Origin: Varibaculum prostatecancerukia
GTDB lineage: Bacteria; Actinomycetota; Actinomycetes; Actinomycetales; Actinomycetaceae
Assembly: GCF_943169825.2 (NCBI RefSeq)
Contig: NZ_OW968402.1
Coordinates: forward strand, 620,001-684,000
Direction: 5' to 3'
Length of the DNA stretch: 64,000 nucleotides
Within the stretch, counting starts at the first letter, position 1, and each line of letters starts with the position of its first letter. A program made the position numbers and the translations under genes. Below the pieces are notes generated by a model. That model was not told where the DNA came from. It was given only the letters and a program-made list of their open reading frames with translations, and did not search any database. Positions 16,792-26,176 of the stretch are shown piece by piece.

Positions 16792-19053
16792 CTACTCTCC
16801 GGTGGAGTCAGCCAAGAAAAGTTTGATAGACAAAGGCTCTAGGAGGATATCGTCACCGGCGAGGTTCAGCGGGAGCGCTTCCTCCTCATCTCCTTCGATA
16901 ACCGCAGAGTCCCAAATCTCGTGGTAGGCGGTTCCTCGTCCCGGAGCTAGCCGCACGTGTTTCGGAGACAGCGTCCCGTTGAACACCGCCAGTAAATCCT
17001 GATCCATGTAGGGACGCCCCGAACGCAGCATCTGGAAAACCCGGCTGGCGGGATCGTGCCATGCCCGATCGCCCATTAGCAGTCCTACCTGGTTATACCA
17101 GGAAACATCGGGGAGGGTATCTCCCGGATGCCGCTGGCCGCTCAAGTATTTTGCGGGTCGGAAAACCGGGTGTTCACGCCGCAAAGCAATCAGCTTGCGC
17201 ACCGCGGTATACATGTCTTTTTGCCAATCCACCAGTTCCCAGTTCACCCAGGTAGTTTCATTGTCTTGGCAGTAGGCGTTATTGTTGCCGCCTTGCGTGC
17301 GCCCAAACTCATCACCCGCCAAAATCATCGGGGTGCCGGAAGAAATAAACATGGTGGTGAACATGTTAAGTACCGAACGCACCCGGGCAGAAAGTAGTTC
17401 TGCCAGCGGAGAATCCCCAGCTATGCCTGATTCCATCTCGCTGCCGAGTTGGAAGGCACGCCCCTCGCTACCATGATTCCAAGACAGGTTATGGGGGGAG
17501 CCGTCCCGGTTATTCTCCAGGTTTTCCTCGTTGTGTTTATGGTCGTAACTGACCAAGTCTCCCAGAGTAAAACCGTCGTGAGCGGTTACAAAGTTAATTG
17601 AACAGCGAGGAGGACGCACCGCGGGGATATTCCCGGCGCCATACATATCTTGGGAACCAGAAAGCCGGGAAGCCAGTTCAAAGGGGGGAGCCCCCCGTGA
17701 CTCGCCGCGCGACTGGGCACGCCCATCGGCCACCCAAAAGCCGCGCACCGCATCCCGGTAACGATCATTCCAGGTAGAGAAAGGTAGCGGGAAATCGCTG
17801 GTGCGCCAACCATCCGGTCCCATATCCCAAGGCTCCGCGATCATCTTGGTGTGCCGCAAGACCGGGTCGTCCAGGCAGGCTTGGAAGAAAGGATGGAAGC
17901 GAGTGAAATGTTCCTCGCCTCGCCCACAGGTAACCCCCAGGTCAAAGCGGAAACCGTCGACTCCCACATCGCCAGCCCAATACCGCAAAGAATCCAGAAT
18001 CATTTGGATTACTCGCGGGTGACCAGTATCCAAGGTGTTACCGCAACCGGAATAGTCGATACTGGCCCCTTGAGGATCCAGACGATAATACATGGCGTTA
18101 TCGAGGGCGCGCCAAGATAGCGCCTGCCCATCGCCTCCGCCCTCACAAGTATGGTTATAAACCACATCTAGTAGCAGTTCGATGCCGTTTTGGTGCAAGA
18201 TCGAAACCATGCCCCGGAACTCATCGAGGACTGCCATCGGCCCCAGATTGCGGGCATTCCTGGTGGCATAGGAAGGTTCGGGGGCGAAATAAGACAGGGT
18301 GGAGTACCCCCAATAGTTACTTAAGCCTCGCTCATTCAGGAATGCTTCTGAAAGTTTCGCGTGTACTGGCAGTAGTTCTACGGCAGTGACGCCCAAGTCT
18401 TTCAGGTAAGCGATAGTGGCCGGGTGTGCCAGCCCCGCATAGGTTCCCCGCAGTTCTTCGGGTACTCCCGGCAGCTGTTTGGTGAGTCCCTTTACATGTG
18501 CCTCGTAAATAACGGTGTTTTCCCAAGGGATAGCGGGTCCGGGTGCCACGGCGAATTCTTTACCGGTGACTACCCCGCGCACGGTATAGGGAGCCGAGTT
18601 GGTGGGATCTAGCTGGAAAGGATGCAGCGGGTAAAGCTGATCATCGGTTTTATGAGCGTAAGTTTGGCTAGAAAGCTGCACATTGCCGCTAATAGCACGG
18701 GAATAGGGATCGAGGGCGAGTTTATAGGGGTTAAAAACGTGTCCCCGTTCCGGATCCCAAGGCCCCCAGGCGCGAAAACCATAGTAGGTGCCGGCCAGTA
18801 CCCCGGCAACATGTCCATGCCAGATGCCCTCTACCGGCCCGAGCAGCCGGTAGCGAGTTTCGGGAGCGGTAGGTTCAGCAGACGTGAAAAAACAGATTTC
18901 CACCGCAGAAGCATTAGGGGCGACCACCGCGATATCCACCCCGTTGCCTTGTAGGTGAACGCCCAACCGGCTGGGGTCGGCGGCGCCGCCATGCACATAG
19001 GGGCTGGACGGCCTGAAAAAGTCGTCTAATACTTGTCTTGACACGTCTGTCAT
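16792..19053 (-). CDS. glgX: Glycogen debranching enzyme GlgX
   Basis: GH13_11 isoamylase-type enzyme that removes alpha-1,6 branches from phosphorylase-trimmed glycogen. An N-terminal CBM48-like domain (L-G-V-H-L-Q-G-N-G-V-D-I-A-V, from about residue 28) precedes the barrel. G-V-D-G-F-R-F-D-L-G-V carries the nucleophile Asp near 366, M-I-A-E-P-W-D the acid/base Glu near 405, and V-T-A-H-D-G-F-T-L lies near 493. The length of 753 residues is typical. The ATG at 19053 is directly before the family N-terminus. It is transcribed divergently from etfB, with a 131-bp gap. It belongs functionally with glgP (56793) and glgE (9920). Confidence 0.95.
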   Translation of the reverse strand: MTDVSRQVLDDFFRPSSPYVHGGAADPSRLGVHLQGNGVDIAVVAPNASAVEICFFTSAEPTAPETRYRLLGPVEGIWHGHVAGVLAGTYYGFRAWGPWDPERGHVFNPYKLALDPYSRAISGNVQLSSQTYAHKTDDQLYPLHPFQLDPTNSAPYTVRGVVTGKEFAVAPGPAIPWENTVIYEAHVKGLTKQLPGVPEELRGTYAGLAHPATIAYLKDLGVTAVELLPVHAKLSEAFLNERGLSNYWGYSTLSYFAPEPSYATRNARNLGPMAVLDEFRGMVSILHQNGIELLLDVVYNHTCEGGGDGQALSWRALDNAMYYRLDPQGASIDYSGCGNTLDTGHPRVIQMILDSLRYWAGDVGVDGFRFDLGVTCGRGEEHFTRFHPFFQACLDDPVLRHTKMIAEPWDMGPDGWRTSDFPLPFSTWNDRYRDAVRGFWVADGRAQSRGESRGAPPFELASRLSGSQDMYGAGNIPAVRPPRCSINFVTAHDGFTLGDLVSYDHKHNEENLENNRDGSPHNLSWNHGSEGRAFQLGSEMESGIAGDSPLAELLSARVRSVLNMFTTMFISSGTPMILAGDEFGRTQGGNNNAYCQDNETTWVNWELVDWQKDMYTAVRKLIALRREHPVFRPAKYLSGQRHPGDTLPDVSWYNQVGLLMGDRAWHDPASRVFQMLRSGRPYMDQDLLAVFNGTLSPKHVRLAPGRGTAYHEIWDSAVIEGDEEEALPLNLAGDDILLEPLSIKLFLADSTGE

Positions 19054-19121
19054 CTTATCTGGTGCTACAAAATAGAGCCATTCCTCTATCTAAACCGGGT
19101 GGGCTGAACATTTAATTTCCT

Positions 19122-19135
19122 CCCTTAGCTAAGGG
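19122..19135. promoter_or_regulatory. 14-bp perfect palindrome between glgX and etfB
   Basis: CCCTTAGCTAAGGG is a perfect dyad in the divergent intergenic region, 50 bp before etfB and 69 bp before glgX. It could be an operator for either gene. There is no second copy to support it. Confidence 0.3.
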
Positions 19136-19184
19136 GTAGGGCTTCTCACTTTTTCGCCGCTAAACCTTATGGCAAGGTAGAACT

Positions 19185-19973
19185 ATGAGGATTGTCGTAA
19201 CTGTAAAGCATGTACCCAACCCGCAGTCTGAGCGGCGCATCGAAAATGGCCTCTTGGTACGCGGGGAAGAAGATACCCTGAATGACCTGGATGAGAACGC
19301 CATCGAGGCGGCGCTCAGCGCGAAACAGGCGGTACCGGAAGCCGAAATTATTGCTTTAACTATGGGACCAGAGGGAGCGAAGAAAGCCCTGCTGCGCGCC
19401 CTCCAGATGGGAGCAGATCAGGCTTATCACCTCTGTGACCCGGCGCTAGCTGGCTCGGATGTGACCGTGACTGCCCGGGTGCTGGCGCGGGCTATCGAAA
19501 AGATTGGGGACGTTGATTTGGTGGTTTGCGGAAGTTCCTCCCTGGACGGGATGACTTCCATGCTGCCGGGAGCCCTGGCCGCCACTTTGAACCTGCCGGT
19601 GATTAGCGATGCCTCTGAAGTTAGTTTCAGCGGCGAGGCCGTGGCAGCCACCTGTTATCAAGAGGGTACCGCCTTGAGCTTACGGGCGAAATATCCCCTG
19701 GTGGTTTCGGTAAATGATGAGGCCAACCGGCCGCACTATCCCGGGTTTAAAGAAATGTTGGCGGCGAAGAAGAAACCGATAGAGCAGTGGGATCTGGTGC
19801 AGCTAGAGCTGAGTGCCGAAGAAGTAGGGGCCGCTGATTCGGGAACCGAAGTGTTAGATGCTCAGCTATATCAGCAAACCAAGAACCAGGGAACCATCGT
19901 CACCGATTCCGCGAACGCTGGCGAAGCGCTAGCGAAGTACCTGGTTGAATCGGGATTTGCGCAGGAGAAGTAG
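19185..19973 (+). CDS. etfB: Electron transfer flavoprotein beta subunit
   Basis: Small subunit of the heterodimeric electron-transfer flavoprotein, which passes electrons between flavin dehydrogenases and the quinone pool or other acceptors. The start M-R-I-V-V-T-V-K-H-V-P and the D-L-D-E-N-A-I-E-A-A-L signature near residue 38 are typical, as is the A-N-R-P-H-Y-P-G-F motif near 181. The 262 residues are full length. It is the first gene of a run etfB-etfA-cysteine desulfurase-mnmA with gaps of 9 bp or overlaps, so one operon is likely. Confidence 0.95.
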   Translation: MRIVVTVKHVPNPQSERRIENGLLVRGEEDTLNDLDENAIEAALSAKQAVPEAEIIALTMGPEGAKKALLRALQMGADQAYHLCDPALAGSDVTVTARVLARAIEKIGDVDLVVCGSSSLDGMTSMLPGALAATLNLPVISDASEVSFSGEAVAATCYQEGTALSLRAKYPLVVSVNDEANRPHYPGFKEMLAAKKKPIEQWDLVQLELSAEEVGAADSGTEVLDAQLYQQTKNQGTIVTDSANAGEALAKYLVESGFAQEK

Positions 19974-19982
19974 GAGGAAATC

Positions 19983-20966
19983 GTGAGTGAAAAAATAGAA
20001 AAAGATGTCCTAGTTTTTGCCCATCCGGATGCGGCTCGTCCCCAGCATTTATCGGTGGCGGCGGCGCGACTGATTACTTTGGCGCGCGAAATCACCAGCG
20101 GTAAGGTAGTGGCGCTCGCGCCCTCCTCTATTGCCCCTCTACAATTTTCTCAGGTCGGGGTGGCAGCCGTACGTTATTTTGATCCGGCAGAAACCGGAAC
20201 CTGGCAGGTGGGGGCAGTTTTGGCTGACCTGGTGGTCTCCGCGGCAAAAAGCGGCGACTTCGGGGCAGTGTTGCTGCCCTCGACCTCTTGGGGGCGTGAT
20301 GGCGCCGCCCAAAGCGCGATTATCCTCGGCTCGGGAGCCAGCGTGGACGTGACCAGCCTAAAGGTAGCTGACGGAAAACTGATTGCCGGTAAATCGGTAC
20401 TCGATGGTACTTGGGAAACCAGTTACTTTATTCGCCGCGGCGTTCCAGTGGTCGCCATGCGCACCACTTCCCTTTCGGCGGTACCGGTTGCGGAAGCCGG
20501 CGAAGTTGAAACTGAAAACCTGCAGGTAGAGCTGCGCGAATCCACTAAACGAATCCAAGTGGTCTCTCAGGAAGATACCGGATCTTCACATGCGGGACTA
20601 ACTGAAGCACCAGTAGTGGTTTGCGCGGGTCGCGGGGTTAACGGCGATTTCGGGCCTGCCGAAGAACTGGCCGAGGTGTTGGGCGGATCCGTGGGGGCTA
20701 CCCGCGTGGCTTGCGAACAAGGCTGGATTGACCGCGCTGCCCAAATCGGGCAATCCGGTATCTCTATTGCGCCTAACCTTTATATCGGCTTGGGGGTTTC
20801 CGGGGATCACCATCATGTGTGCGGGATTCGCGGAGCCAAGAAAATCGTGGCCATCTGTGATGATCCCGAGGCGCGCATTTTTGAAATGGCAGACTTCGGG
20901 GTAGTCGGGGACCTGTTCACCGTAGTTCCGGATGCCCTCTCTAGAATCAAGCCGCTGGACGCATAG
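19983..20966 (+). CDS. etfA: Electron transfer flavoprotein alpha subunit
   Basis: Large, FAD-carrying subunit paired with EtfB. The C-terminal FAD domain (about residues 205-327) has V-V-C-A-G-R-G-V-N-G near 211, G-A-T-R-V-A-C-E-Q-G-W-I-D near 238 and the I-G-L-G-V-S-G-D-H-H-H-V-C-G-I motif near 268, where many homologues have G-I-S-G-A-I-Q-H. The start is a GTG with AGGAGG nine bases upstream. Its stop overlaps the GTG start of the next gene by one base (TAGTG), consistent with coupled translation. Confidence 0.95.
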   Translation: MSEKIEKDVLVFAHPDAARPQHLSVAAARLITLAREITSGKVVALAPSSIAPLQFSQVGVAAVRYFDPAETGTWQVGAVLADLVVSAAKSGDFGAVLLPSTSWGRDGAAQSAIILGSGASVDVTSLKVADGKLIAGKSVLDGTWETSYFIRRGVPVVAMRTTSLSAVPVAEAGEVETENLQVELRESTKRIQVVSQEDTGSSHAGLTEAPVVVCAGRGVNGDFGPAEELAEVLGGSVGATRVACEQGWIDRAAQIGQSGISIAPNLYIGLGVSGDHHHVCGIRGAKKIVAICDDPEARIFEMADFGVVGDLFTVVPDALSRIKPLDA

Positions 20967-22213
20967 TGGAGCTGGCCTACCTCGATAACGCCGCCTCCGA
21001 GCCGCTACGGCCGCAGGCACTAGCGGCGCTGAATGATACCGCCGCTAGCCTTGCCGGAATCGGAGCCAATCCTTCTTCCGCACACGCGGCGGGGCGCAAA
21101 GCCGCCGCGCTGCTAGAGACCGCGCGCGCCCGAGTAGCGAAGTCTCTGGGGGCGGATCCGGCGGAAGTTATTTTCACCGGAGGGGGTACTGATTCTTGTG
21201 CCCTGGCGCTGCGCGGCCTGGCGAGGGCGGCGCGCCGTCAGGATTCTCACCGCACCCAAATAGTAATCAGCCAGGTAGAACACGACGCGGTCAGGCTTAA
21301 CGCCGCTGACTTGGAGGACGCAGGATTTCAGGTGCAGGTGTTGCCGGTAGATGCCGGCGGGGTAGTCGATCTGGAAGCCGTAGTTGCCCTCGATACCTCC
21401 CAAATCGCGGCGATATCGGTGATGAGCGTATGCAACGAAAACGGGGTCATACAGCCAGTTGCTGAGCTTTGCCGCCGGCTGCGCGAAAAAGCAGCAGCAG
21501 ATACGCGGGATGCCCAGGGCGATAGTTCTACAGCTGCTAAAGGAACCGGGAGTGGTAGGGATAGCGGGTTCGCTATCCACACTGACGCGATTGCCGCTGC
21601 CGGACGCCAAGAAATAAACTTCGCAGAATCCCCGGTAGATGCGATTTCGTTAGCGTGTCACAAAGTAGGCGGCCCGGCAGCCCTCGGGGTGCTGCTGGCG
21701 CGCCGGGAAGTAAAAATCGCTAGTGACCGACGCGGGGGAGGCCAAGAACGGGCGCTGCGAGCCGGAACCCAAGACGTGATTGCCGCTGTAGGGGCAGCGG
21801 CAGCTTTTGAGGCAGCCCAGCAAGAACTAGTAGAAACTACCCGGCGTCACCAGGATTTACGGGAGAAACTGCTGCAAGGCGCACTGGCGATTCCGGGAGT
21901 AAAACTCGCCAGCAACGCGCCGGCAGTACCCGGAATCATCCAGTTTGCGCTGCAAGGCGCGGAGGCGGAAGGGCTGCTATTTGCCCTGGATCAGGCAGGA
22001 ATCTGCGCCTCGGCAGGTTCTGCCTGCCACACCGGGGTAGCCCGTCCCTCCCCGGTACTCTTGGCGCAAGGCTATAGCGAGCAGGACGCCCTGGGATCTT
22101 TACGCATATCTTTCGGCTGGTCCACGCGGGAGAAGGACGTAGACCGGCTTTTACAGGCACTACCGTCAGCGCTGGATGCCTCCCGGAAACTAGCAGAGCG
22201 GGAGAGGAAATAA
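20966..22213 (+). CDS. Cysteine desulfurase (NifS/IscS family)
   Basis: PLP enzyme that takes sulfur from cysteine, here probably for MnmA next door. The PLP lysine lies in L-A-C-H-K-V-G-G-P near residue 232, and the catalytic cysteine in A-S-A-G-S-A-C-H-T-G near 352. The N-terminus (Y-L-D-N-A-A-S-E-P-L) is typical. A stretch of roughly 25 residues rich in Asp, Ser, Thr and Gly near 175-200 is an insertion relative to short family members. The GTG start overlaps the etfA stop; the stop is directly followed by the mnmA ATG. That tight linkage supports a sulfur-transfer role in tRNA thiolation, though it could also serve iron-sulfur assembly. Confidence 0.93.
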   Translation: MELAYLDNAASEPLRPQALAALNDTAASLAGIGANPSSAHAAGRKAAALLETARARVAKSLGADPAEVIFTGGGTDSCALALRGLARAARRQDSHRTQIVISQVEHDAVRLNAADLEDAGFQVQVLPVDAGGVVDLEAVVALDTSQIAAISVMSVCNENGVIQPVAELCRRLREKAAADTRDAQGDSSTAAKGTGSGRDSGFAIHTDAIAAAGRQEINFAESPVDAISLACHKVGGPAALGVLLARREVKIASDRRGGGQERALRAGTQDVIAAVGAAAAFEAAQQELVETTRRHQDLREKLLQGALAIPGVKLASNAPAVPGIIQFALQGAEAEGLLFALDQAGICASAGSACHTGVARPSPVLLAQGYSEQDALGSLRISFGWSTREKDVDRLLQALPSALDASRKLAERERK

Positions 22214-23320
22214 ATGAAAGTATTAGCTGCCCTCTCCGGAGGAGTCGATTCCGCGGTCGCCGCCGCCCTCGCCAAAGAGGCCGGACACGACGTAACCGCG
22301 GTACATATGGCCCTGTCCGCTAACCAGGCACAAAACCGTTGCGGTTCGCGAGGCTGCTGCACCGTAGAAGATGCTTCCGATGCTCGCCTCGCCGCCTCCA
22401 TGCTGGGGATTCCGTTTTACGTGTGGGATATGGCGGAAACCTTTGAGGAAACCGTAGTGGAAGATTTTCTGAACGAATACCGGCGCGGACGCACCCCCAA
22501 CCCCTGTGTGCGCTGCAACGAATTCGTGAAATTTAGGGAACTTGCTACCCGCGCCGATGCCCTCGGATTCGATGCCGTATGTACCGGGCATTACGCGCGC
22601 GTATTGAGGGGACCAGGCGGAGTGGAACTGCACCGCGCCAAATGCATCGAAAAAGACCAATCCTATGTGCTGGCGGTAATGGGGCGTCAGGCTCTAGAGA
22701 AAGTGATTTTCCCGCTAGGAGAGTATGAATCGAAAAGCCAGGTACGCGCGGAAGCCGAGCGGCGCGGCCTGCCCATGTCAGCCAAACCTGATTCTTACGA
22801 TATTTGTTTTATCGCTGATGGGGATACCCGCGGATTTTTACGTTCCCACCTCGGCAGTAAGGCCGGGAAAATCGTGGATACGGAGGGTGCGGAAGTGGGC
22901 ACCCATTCCGGTGCCTATCAATTCACTATCGGACAGCGCAAAGGCCTGAACCTGGGCCGGCCCGCTGCCGATGGGCGTCCCCGCTACGTACTCGGTACCG
23001 ATATGAAAACCAACACCGTAGTAGTCGGTGCCAGCGAGTTGCTGAGCGTAGACGGAATCACCGCTACCGACGCAGTTTTACTGACCGAACCTGATGATCC
23101 GGCATTATCTGGGCAGGTAGAGGTGACTTTGCAGTATCGGGCGCACGGACAACAAGTACCAGCGAAAGTTCACTTAGAGGCAGACGGTACTTTGCGCGCC
23201 CAGCTGCTCATCCCTACCCGCGCGGTCGCCTGCGGACAATCGTTAGTGGTCTATTCCGGGGATCGCGCCATCTGTGAGGCAACTATCGAACAGGCGTTTA
23301 AGCAGGAAAATGGGCAGTAG
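22214..23320 (+). CDS. mnmA: tRNA-specific 2-thiouridylase MnmA
   Basis: Adds sulfur to the wobble uridine of tRNA-Lys, tRNA-Glu and tRNA-Gln using ATP and sulfur delivered from a cysteine desulfurase. The PP-loop S-G-G-V-D-S-A-V is at residues 8-15, the catalytic cysteine pair sits in P-N-P-C-V-R-C-N-E near 96 and in Y-D-I-C-F-I-A near 197, and G-H-Y-A-R lies near 122. The length of 368 residues is typical. The ATG follows the stop of the cysteine desulfurase without a gap. The tRNA-Leu gene begins 53 bp downstream. Confidence 0.96.
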   Translation: MKVLAALSGGVDSAVAAALAKEAGHDVTAVHMALSANQAQNRCGSRGCCTVEDASDARLAASMLGIPFYVWDMAETFEETVVEDFLNEYRRGRTPNPCVRCNEFVKFRELATRADALGFDAVCTGHYARVLRGPGGVELHRAKCIEKDQSYVLAVMGRQALEKVIFPLGEYESKSQVRAEAERRGLPMSAKPDSYDICFIADGDTRGFLRSHLGSKAGKIVDTEGAEVGTHSGAYQFTIGQRKGLNLGRPAADGRPRYVLGTDMKTNTVVVGASELLSVDGITATDAVLLTEPDDPALSGQVEVTLQYRAHGQQVPAKVHLEADGTLRAQLLIPTRAVACGQSLVVYSGDRAICEATIEQAFKQENGQ

Positions 23321-23373
23321 CCGATTCTGGGACTGGAAAGGGTAACCTGCCTTAGGTTAATATATTCAAGCCA

Positions 23374-23458
23374 GCGCGAGTGGCGGAATTGGTAGACGCG
23401 CTAGATTTAGGTTCTAGTGTCTTACGACGTGCGGGTTCAAGTCCCGCCTCGCGTACCA
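23374..23458 (+). tRNA. tRNA-Leu (anticodon TAG)
   Basis: An 85-nt cloverleaf. The acceptor stem GCGCGAG pairs with CTCGCGT, and the CCA end is encoded. The anticodon stem CTAGA/TCTAG encloses a loop with TAG. The T-arm GCGGG-TTCAAGT-CCCGC and the long variable arm are as expected for a class II tRNA-Leu. Confidence 0.97.
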
Positions 23459-23509
23459 GATGTAGCGGCTCTGACCAGCCTAAATAAAGTGGTAGAGTTA
23501 AAATCAATA

Positions 23510-23525
23510 CAGCGCCCGGGCGCTG
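23510..23525. promoter_or_regulatory. 16-bp palindrome in front of the peroxiredoxin gene
   Basis: CAGCGCCCGGGCGCTG is a perfect dyad 36 bp before the start of the peroxiredoxin gene and 51 bp after tRNA-Leu. It could be a hairpin ending the tRNA transcript, but there is no T-run, or an operator. Confidence 0.3.
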
Positions 23526-23561
23526 CTATCTCTATGTTTAGCTATTTATGAGGGAGTTTCG

Positions 23562-24038
23562 ATGTCAGAGTTAACCCCAGGTCAAAAGGCACCAGATTTC
23601 ACTTTGCCCACCGATCAAGGCACAGAAGTTAGTTTGCGAGGGCTGTTGGAGGAATCCGAAAAGGGCGCGGTTGTCTACTTTTACCCCAAGGCTTCCACCC
23701 CGGGATGCACTACCCAGGCCTGCGATTTCCGTGACTCTATAAACTCGCTAAAGTCAGCCGGATACGCAGTGGTGGGAATCAGCCCCGATAAAATGCCAGC
23801 CCTGGAAAAGTTCCGGGACAAGCAAGACTTAAACTTTCCGCTAGCCTCCGATCCGGAACGGGAAGTAATGAGCGCCTGGGGAGCCTATGGGGAAAAGAAC
23901 TCCTATGGACGCCTGATTAAGGGAGTTATCCGCTCTACCATCGTGGTCGGTAAAGATGGAAAAGTTGTGCTGGCGAAATATCGGGTACGCGCCAAAGGAC
24001 ATGTGGCTCGCTTGCGCAAAGAACTGGGAATCGATTAG
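23562..24038 (+). CDS. bcp: Thioredoxin-dependent peroxiredoxin (Bcp/PrxQ type)
   Basis: Reduces hydrogen peroxide and alkyl hydroperoxides in the cytosol. The peroxidatic cysteine lies in S-T-P-G-C-T-T-Q-A-C near residue 47, with the second cysteine five residues later as in the atypical 2-Cys PrxQ group. The 158 residues are full length. The start ATG has GAGGGAG upstream. The stop codon overlaps that of the convergent small gene on the other strand by three bases. Confidence 0.95.
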   Translation: MSELTPGQKAPDFTLPTDQGTEVSLRGLLEESEKGAVVYFYPKASTPGCTTQACDFRDSINSLKSAGYAVVGISPDKMPALEKFRDKQDLNFPLASDPEREVMSAWGAYGEKNSYGRLIKGVIRSTIVVGKDGKVVLAKYRVRAKGHVARLRKELGID

Positions 24039-24274
24039 CTCTGCAGAGGGAGATGGGGAACTTTAGGGTTAATACCTGAATGGGGGTGCGGATCTCTGCG
24101 AAGGCCTTTGCCAGCTTTCTGGCAGGCTGTGGCGAACTTGACGGCGCCGTAAAGCCCATCGCGATCGGTCAGCGCTTCTATCCAAAACCGTTGCACTGCA
24201 CATATCTGCCAGTGGTTGCCTTGCCAGAAGAATCGTTTAGGCGGGGTGATCGTAGCCTCAAGGGTTTGCCTCAT
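24035..24274 (-). CDS. Small DUF6504-like protein
   Basis: A 79-residue protein starting M-R-Q-T-L-E-A-T. The ATG at 24274 has a strong AGGAGG upstream (24281-24286), which is why I prefer it to the start nine codons earlier. The core R-F-F-W-Q-G-N-H-W-Q-I-C and R-F-W-I-E-A resembles the DUF6504 family, small actinobacterial proteins of unknown function often found near translesion polymerase genes. No polymerase gene is adjacent here. The match is from memory of the family and should be treated as probable. A possible SOS box lies just upstream (24296-24307). The stop overlaps that of the convergent peroxiredoxin gene. Confidence 0.75.
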   Translation of the reverse strand: MRQTLEATITPPKRFFWQGNHWQICAVQRFWIEALTDRDGLYGAVKFATACQKAGKGLRRDPHPHSGINPKVPHLPLQS

Positions 24275-24295
24275 TCCGAACCTCCTAAAGTTATA

Positions 24296-24307
24296 GAACA
24301 TTTGTTT
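24296..24307 (-). promoter_or_regulatory. Possible LexA (SOS) box in front of the DUF6504-like gene
   Basis: GAACATTTGTTT matches the Gram-positive LexA consensus GAAC-N4-GTTC except for the last base. It lies 22 bp upstream of the start of the DUF6504-like gene, a suitable operator position. Confidence 0.4.
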
Positions 24308-24497
24308 GAATGTAGGAATACTTTAGAGCTCGGCAGTGACAATTTTTTGAGGTATGGCGAAAAATAGTCGGATAACTTGAGCGCGGCAGATTCGCGCCCC
24401 AGACCTTCTGCGTGCGAGCGGTAATGTGCGACGATGCAGATTTCTGGTTAGCTACGCGAAACGGCGTGGCAAATCCTGTTGCTAAGTATTGCTGTCG

Positions 24498-26015
24498 TTA
24501 GTCGGTGTTGATGGTGCCGCTTAATTTCTCATGAATTTTAGTGGTCGGCCTATTCATGCCGATGAACTCAACGCTCTTGCCTAGTTTGCGATATTTTTCT
24601 TGGACTGCGTCTAGCGCACCCACGCTGGAGGCGTCCCAAATGTGGGAGTCGGTAAAATCGATGATGACATGTTTGGGATCTTTGGTGTATTCAAACATTG
24701 TTGTCAGGTCGTGACTGGACGCAAATAGTAACGGCCCGTCAACCTTGTAAAGTGCGACTTCCTCGCCGTCCACCTCATCAGATCTGCGATGAACTTCAAC
24801 CAAGTGGGCAATGTCGCGGACGAAGAACACTGACGCTACCAGGACACCAATAATTACGCCGATAGCTAAGTTGTTGGTTGCCAGTACGAAGATGACGGTG
24901 ATGACCATGGTGATCGTTTCGCTCTTTGGCAAGCGCTTTATGGTGCTTGGCTGAATCGAGTGCCAGTTGAAAGTGTCAATAGATACCGTGATCATCACAG
25001 CTACCAGGGCAGCCATCGGCAGTTTCGCCACAATATCCCCGAACCCGAGCAACAGAATGCAGAGAAATACCCCTGCCAGGAAGGTCGATATTCTGGTGCG
25101 TGCTCGCGAAGCCTTAACGTTAATCATGGTTTGACCGATTACTGCACATCCGCCCATGCCGCCGAATAGTGCAGAGGCGATATTGGCGATACCTTGGCCG
25201 ATACCTTCGCGAGTCTTATTTGAGTGAGTGTCGGTGATGTCGTCAACCAGCTTGGCTGTCATCAAAGTTTCCATTAAACCGACGAGGGCAACAGCTATCG
25301 CGTAAGGCCCGATAAGGGTCAAAGTATCCCAAGTGAACGGGATGTTAAGGAAGAAAAATTTCGGCATTACCGTTGGCAGAGCGCCTTTGTCGCCGACAGT
25401 TGCCACGTTTACGGACGAAAAAATCACGATTGCCGTCAGCACCACGATTGATACGAGTGGAGCCGGAATGACTGTGGTGATTTTAGGCATAAGGAGGATA
25501 ATGATGACGCCAATTGCTACCAGTAAGTAGGTTGCCCACGGCACCGAGATCAGCTCGGGCAATTGTGCAACCAATAGCATGATGGCCAGCGCGTTTACGA
25601 ACCCTGTCATTACGCTTTGGGGGATGAAACGCATAAGTTTTGCGACGCCGAAAACAGATAGCAATATTTGAATAATTCCGGCCAGAATTATCGTCGCCAC
25701 CAGATAGTGCATTCCGTACTCTTGGGAAAGTGGTGCGACGACTAGCACTACCGCACCTGTGGCTGAGGTGATCATTGCTGGCCGACCGCCGGTGATAGCA
25801 ATCGTTACGGGCATGATAAATGCTGAGACCAGCCCAACTTTGGGGTCAACACCGGCAATAATCGAGAATGCAATCGCCTCGGGGATCAACGCCAAACTAA
25901 CGACAAGACCCGCCAGAGCCTCGCGCAGTAAGGTTTTAGGGCTTTTCAGTGCGGCTAGCACTGTCTGTTCTGAGTGATAACGAACCGTTGGGTCTGTCAG
26001 GTTAGCGGATGGCAT
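24498..26015 (-). CDS. SulP (SLC26-like) anion transporter with STAS domain
   Basis: Inner-membrane transporter of the SulP family; members carry sulfate, bicarbonate or other anions and the substrate cannot be read from sequence. Residues about 25-400 hold many hydrophobic segments, beginning with L-V-V-S-L-A-L-I-P-E-A-I-A-F, the family's first-helix signature. The C-terminal STAS domain (about 415-500) includes V-I-I-D-F-T-D-S-H-I-W-D-A-S-S-V-G-A-L-D. The ATG at 26015 has AGGAG seven bases upstream. It is a single gene, with about 220 bp free of genes on each side. Bicarbonate uptake is a guess based on distant family relatives. Confidence 0.9.
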   Translation of the reverse strand: MPSANLTDPTVRYHSEQTVLAALKSPKTLLREALAGLVVSLALIPEAIAFSIIAGVDPKVGLVSAFIMPVTIAITGGRPAMITSATGAVVLVVAPLSQEYGMHYLVATIILAGIIQILLSVFGVAKLMRFIPQSVMTGFVNALAIMLLVAQLPELISVPWATYLLVAIGVIIILLMPKITTVIPAPLVSIVVLTAIVIFSSVNVATVGDKGALPTVMPKFFFLNIPFTWDTLTLIGPYAIAVALVGLMETLMTAKLVDDITDTHSNKTREGIGQGIANIASALFGGMGGCAVIGQTMINVKASRARTRISTFLAGVFLCILLLGFGDIVAKLPMAALVAVMITVSIDTFNWHSIQPSTIKRLPKSETITMVITVIFVLATNNLAIGVIIGVLVASVFFVRDIAHLVEVHRRSDEVDGEEVALYKVDGPLLFASSHDLTTMFEYTKDPKHVIIDFTDSHIWDASSVGALDAVQEKYRKLGKSVEFIGMNRPTTKIHEKLSGTINTD

Positions 26016-26176
26016 TGAAAAACTCCTGATCTAATGAACCTTATCTTATCTTAGTAGAATGTTGCCGGTTGTGGGTGCGGCAGCCGGTTAGATGAAATAA
26101 AAAATTTTAAGTCCAAGGGTGGGCTTTTGTGTTTCGTTCTTTGGCGCGCCTCGGCGGCAAAAGCTAGCTAAGAAAC

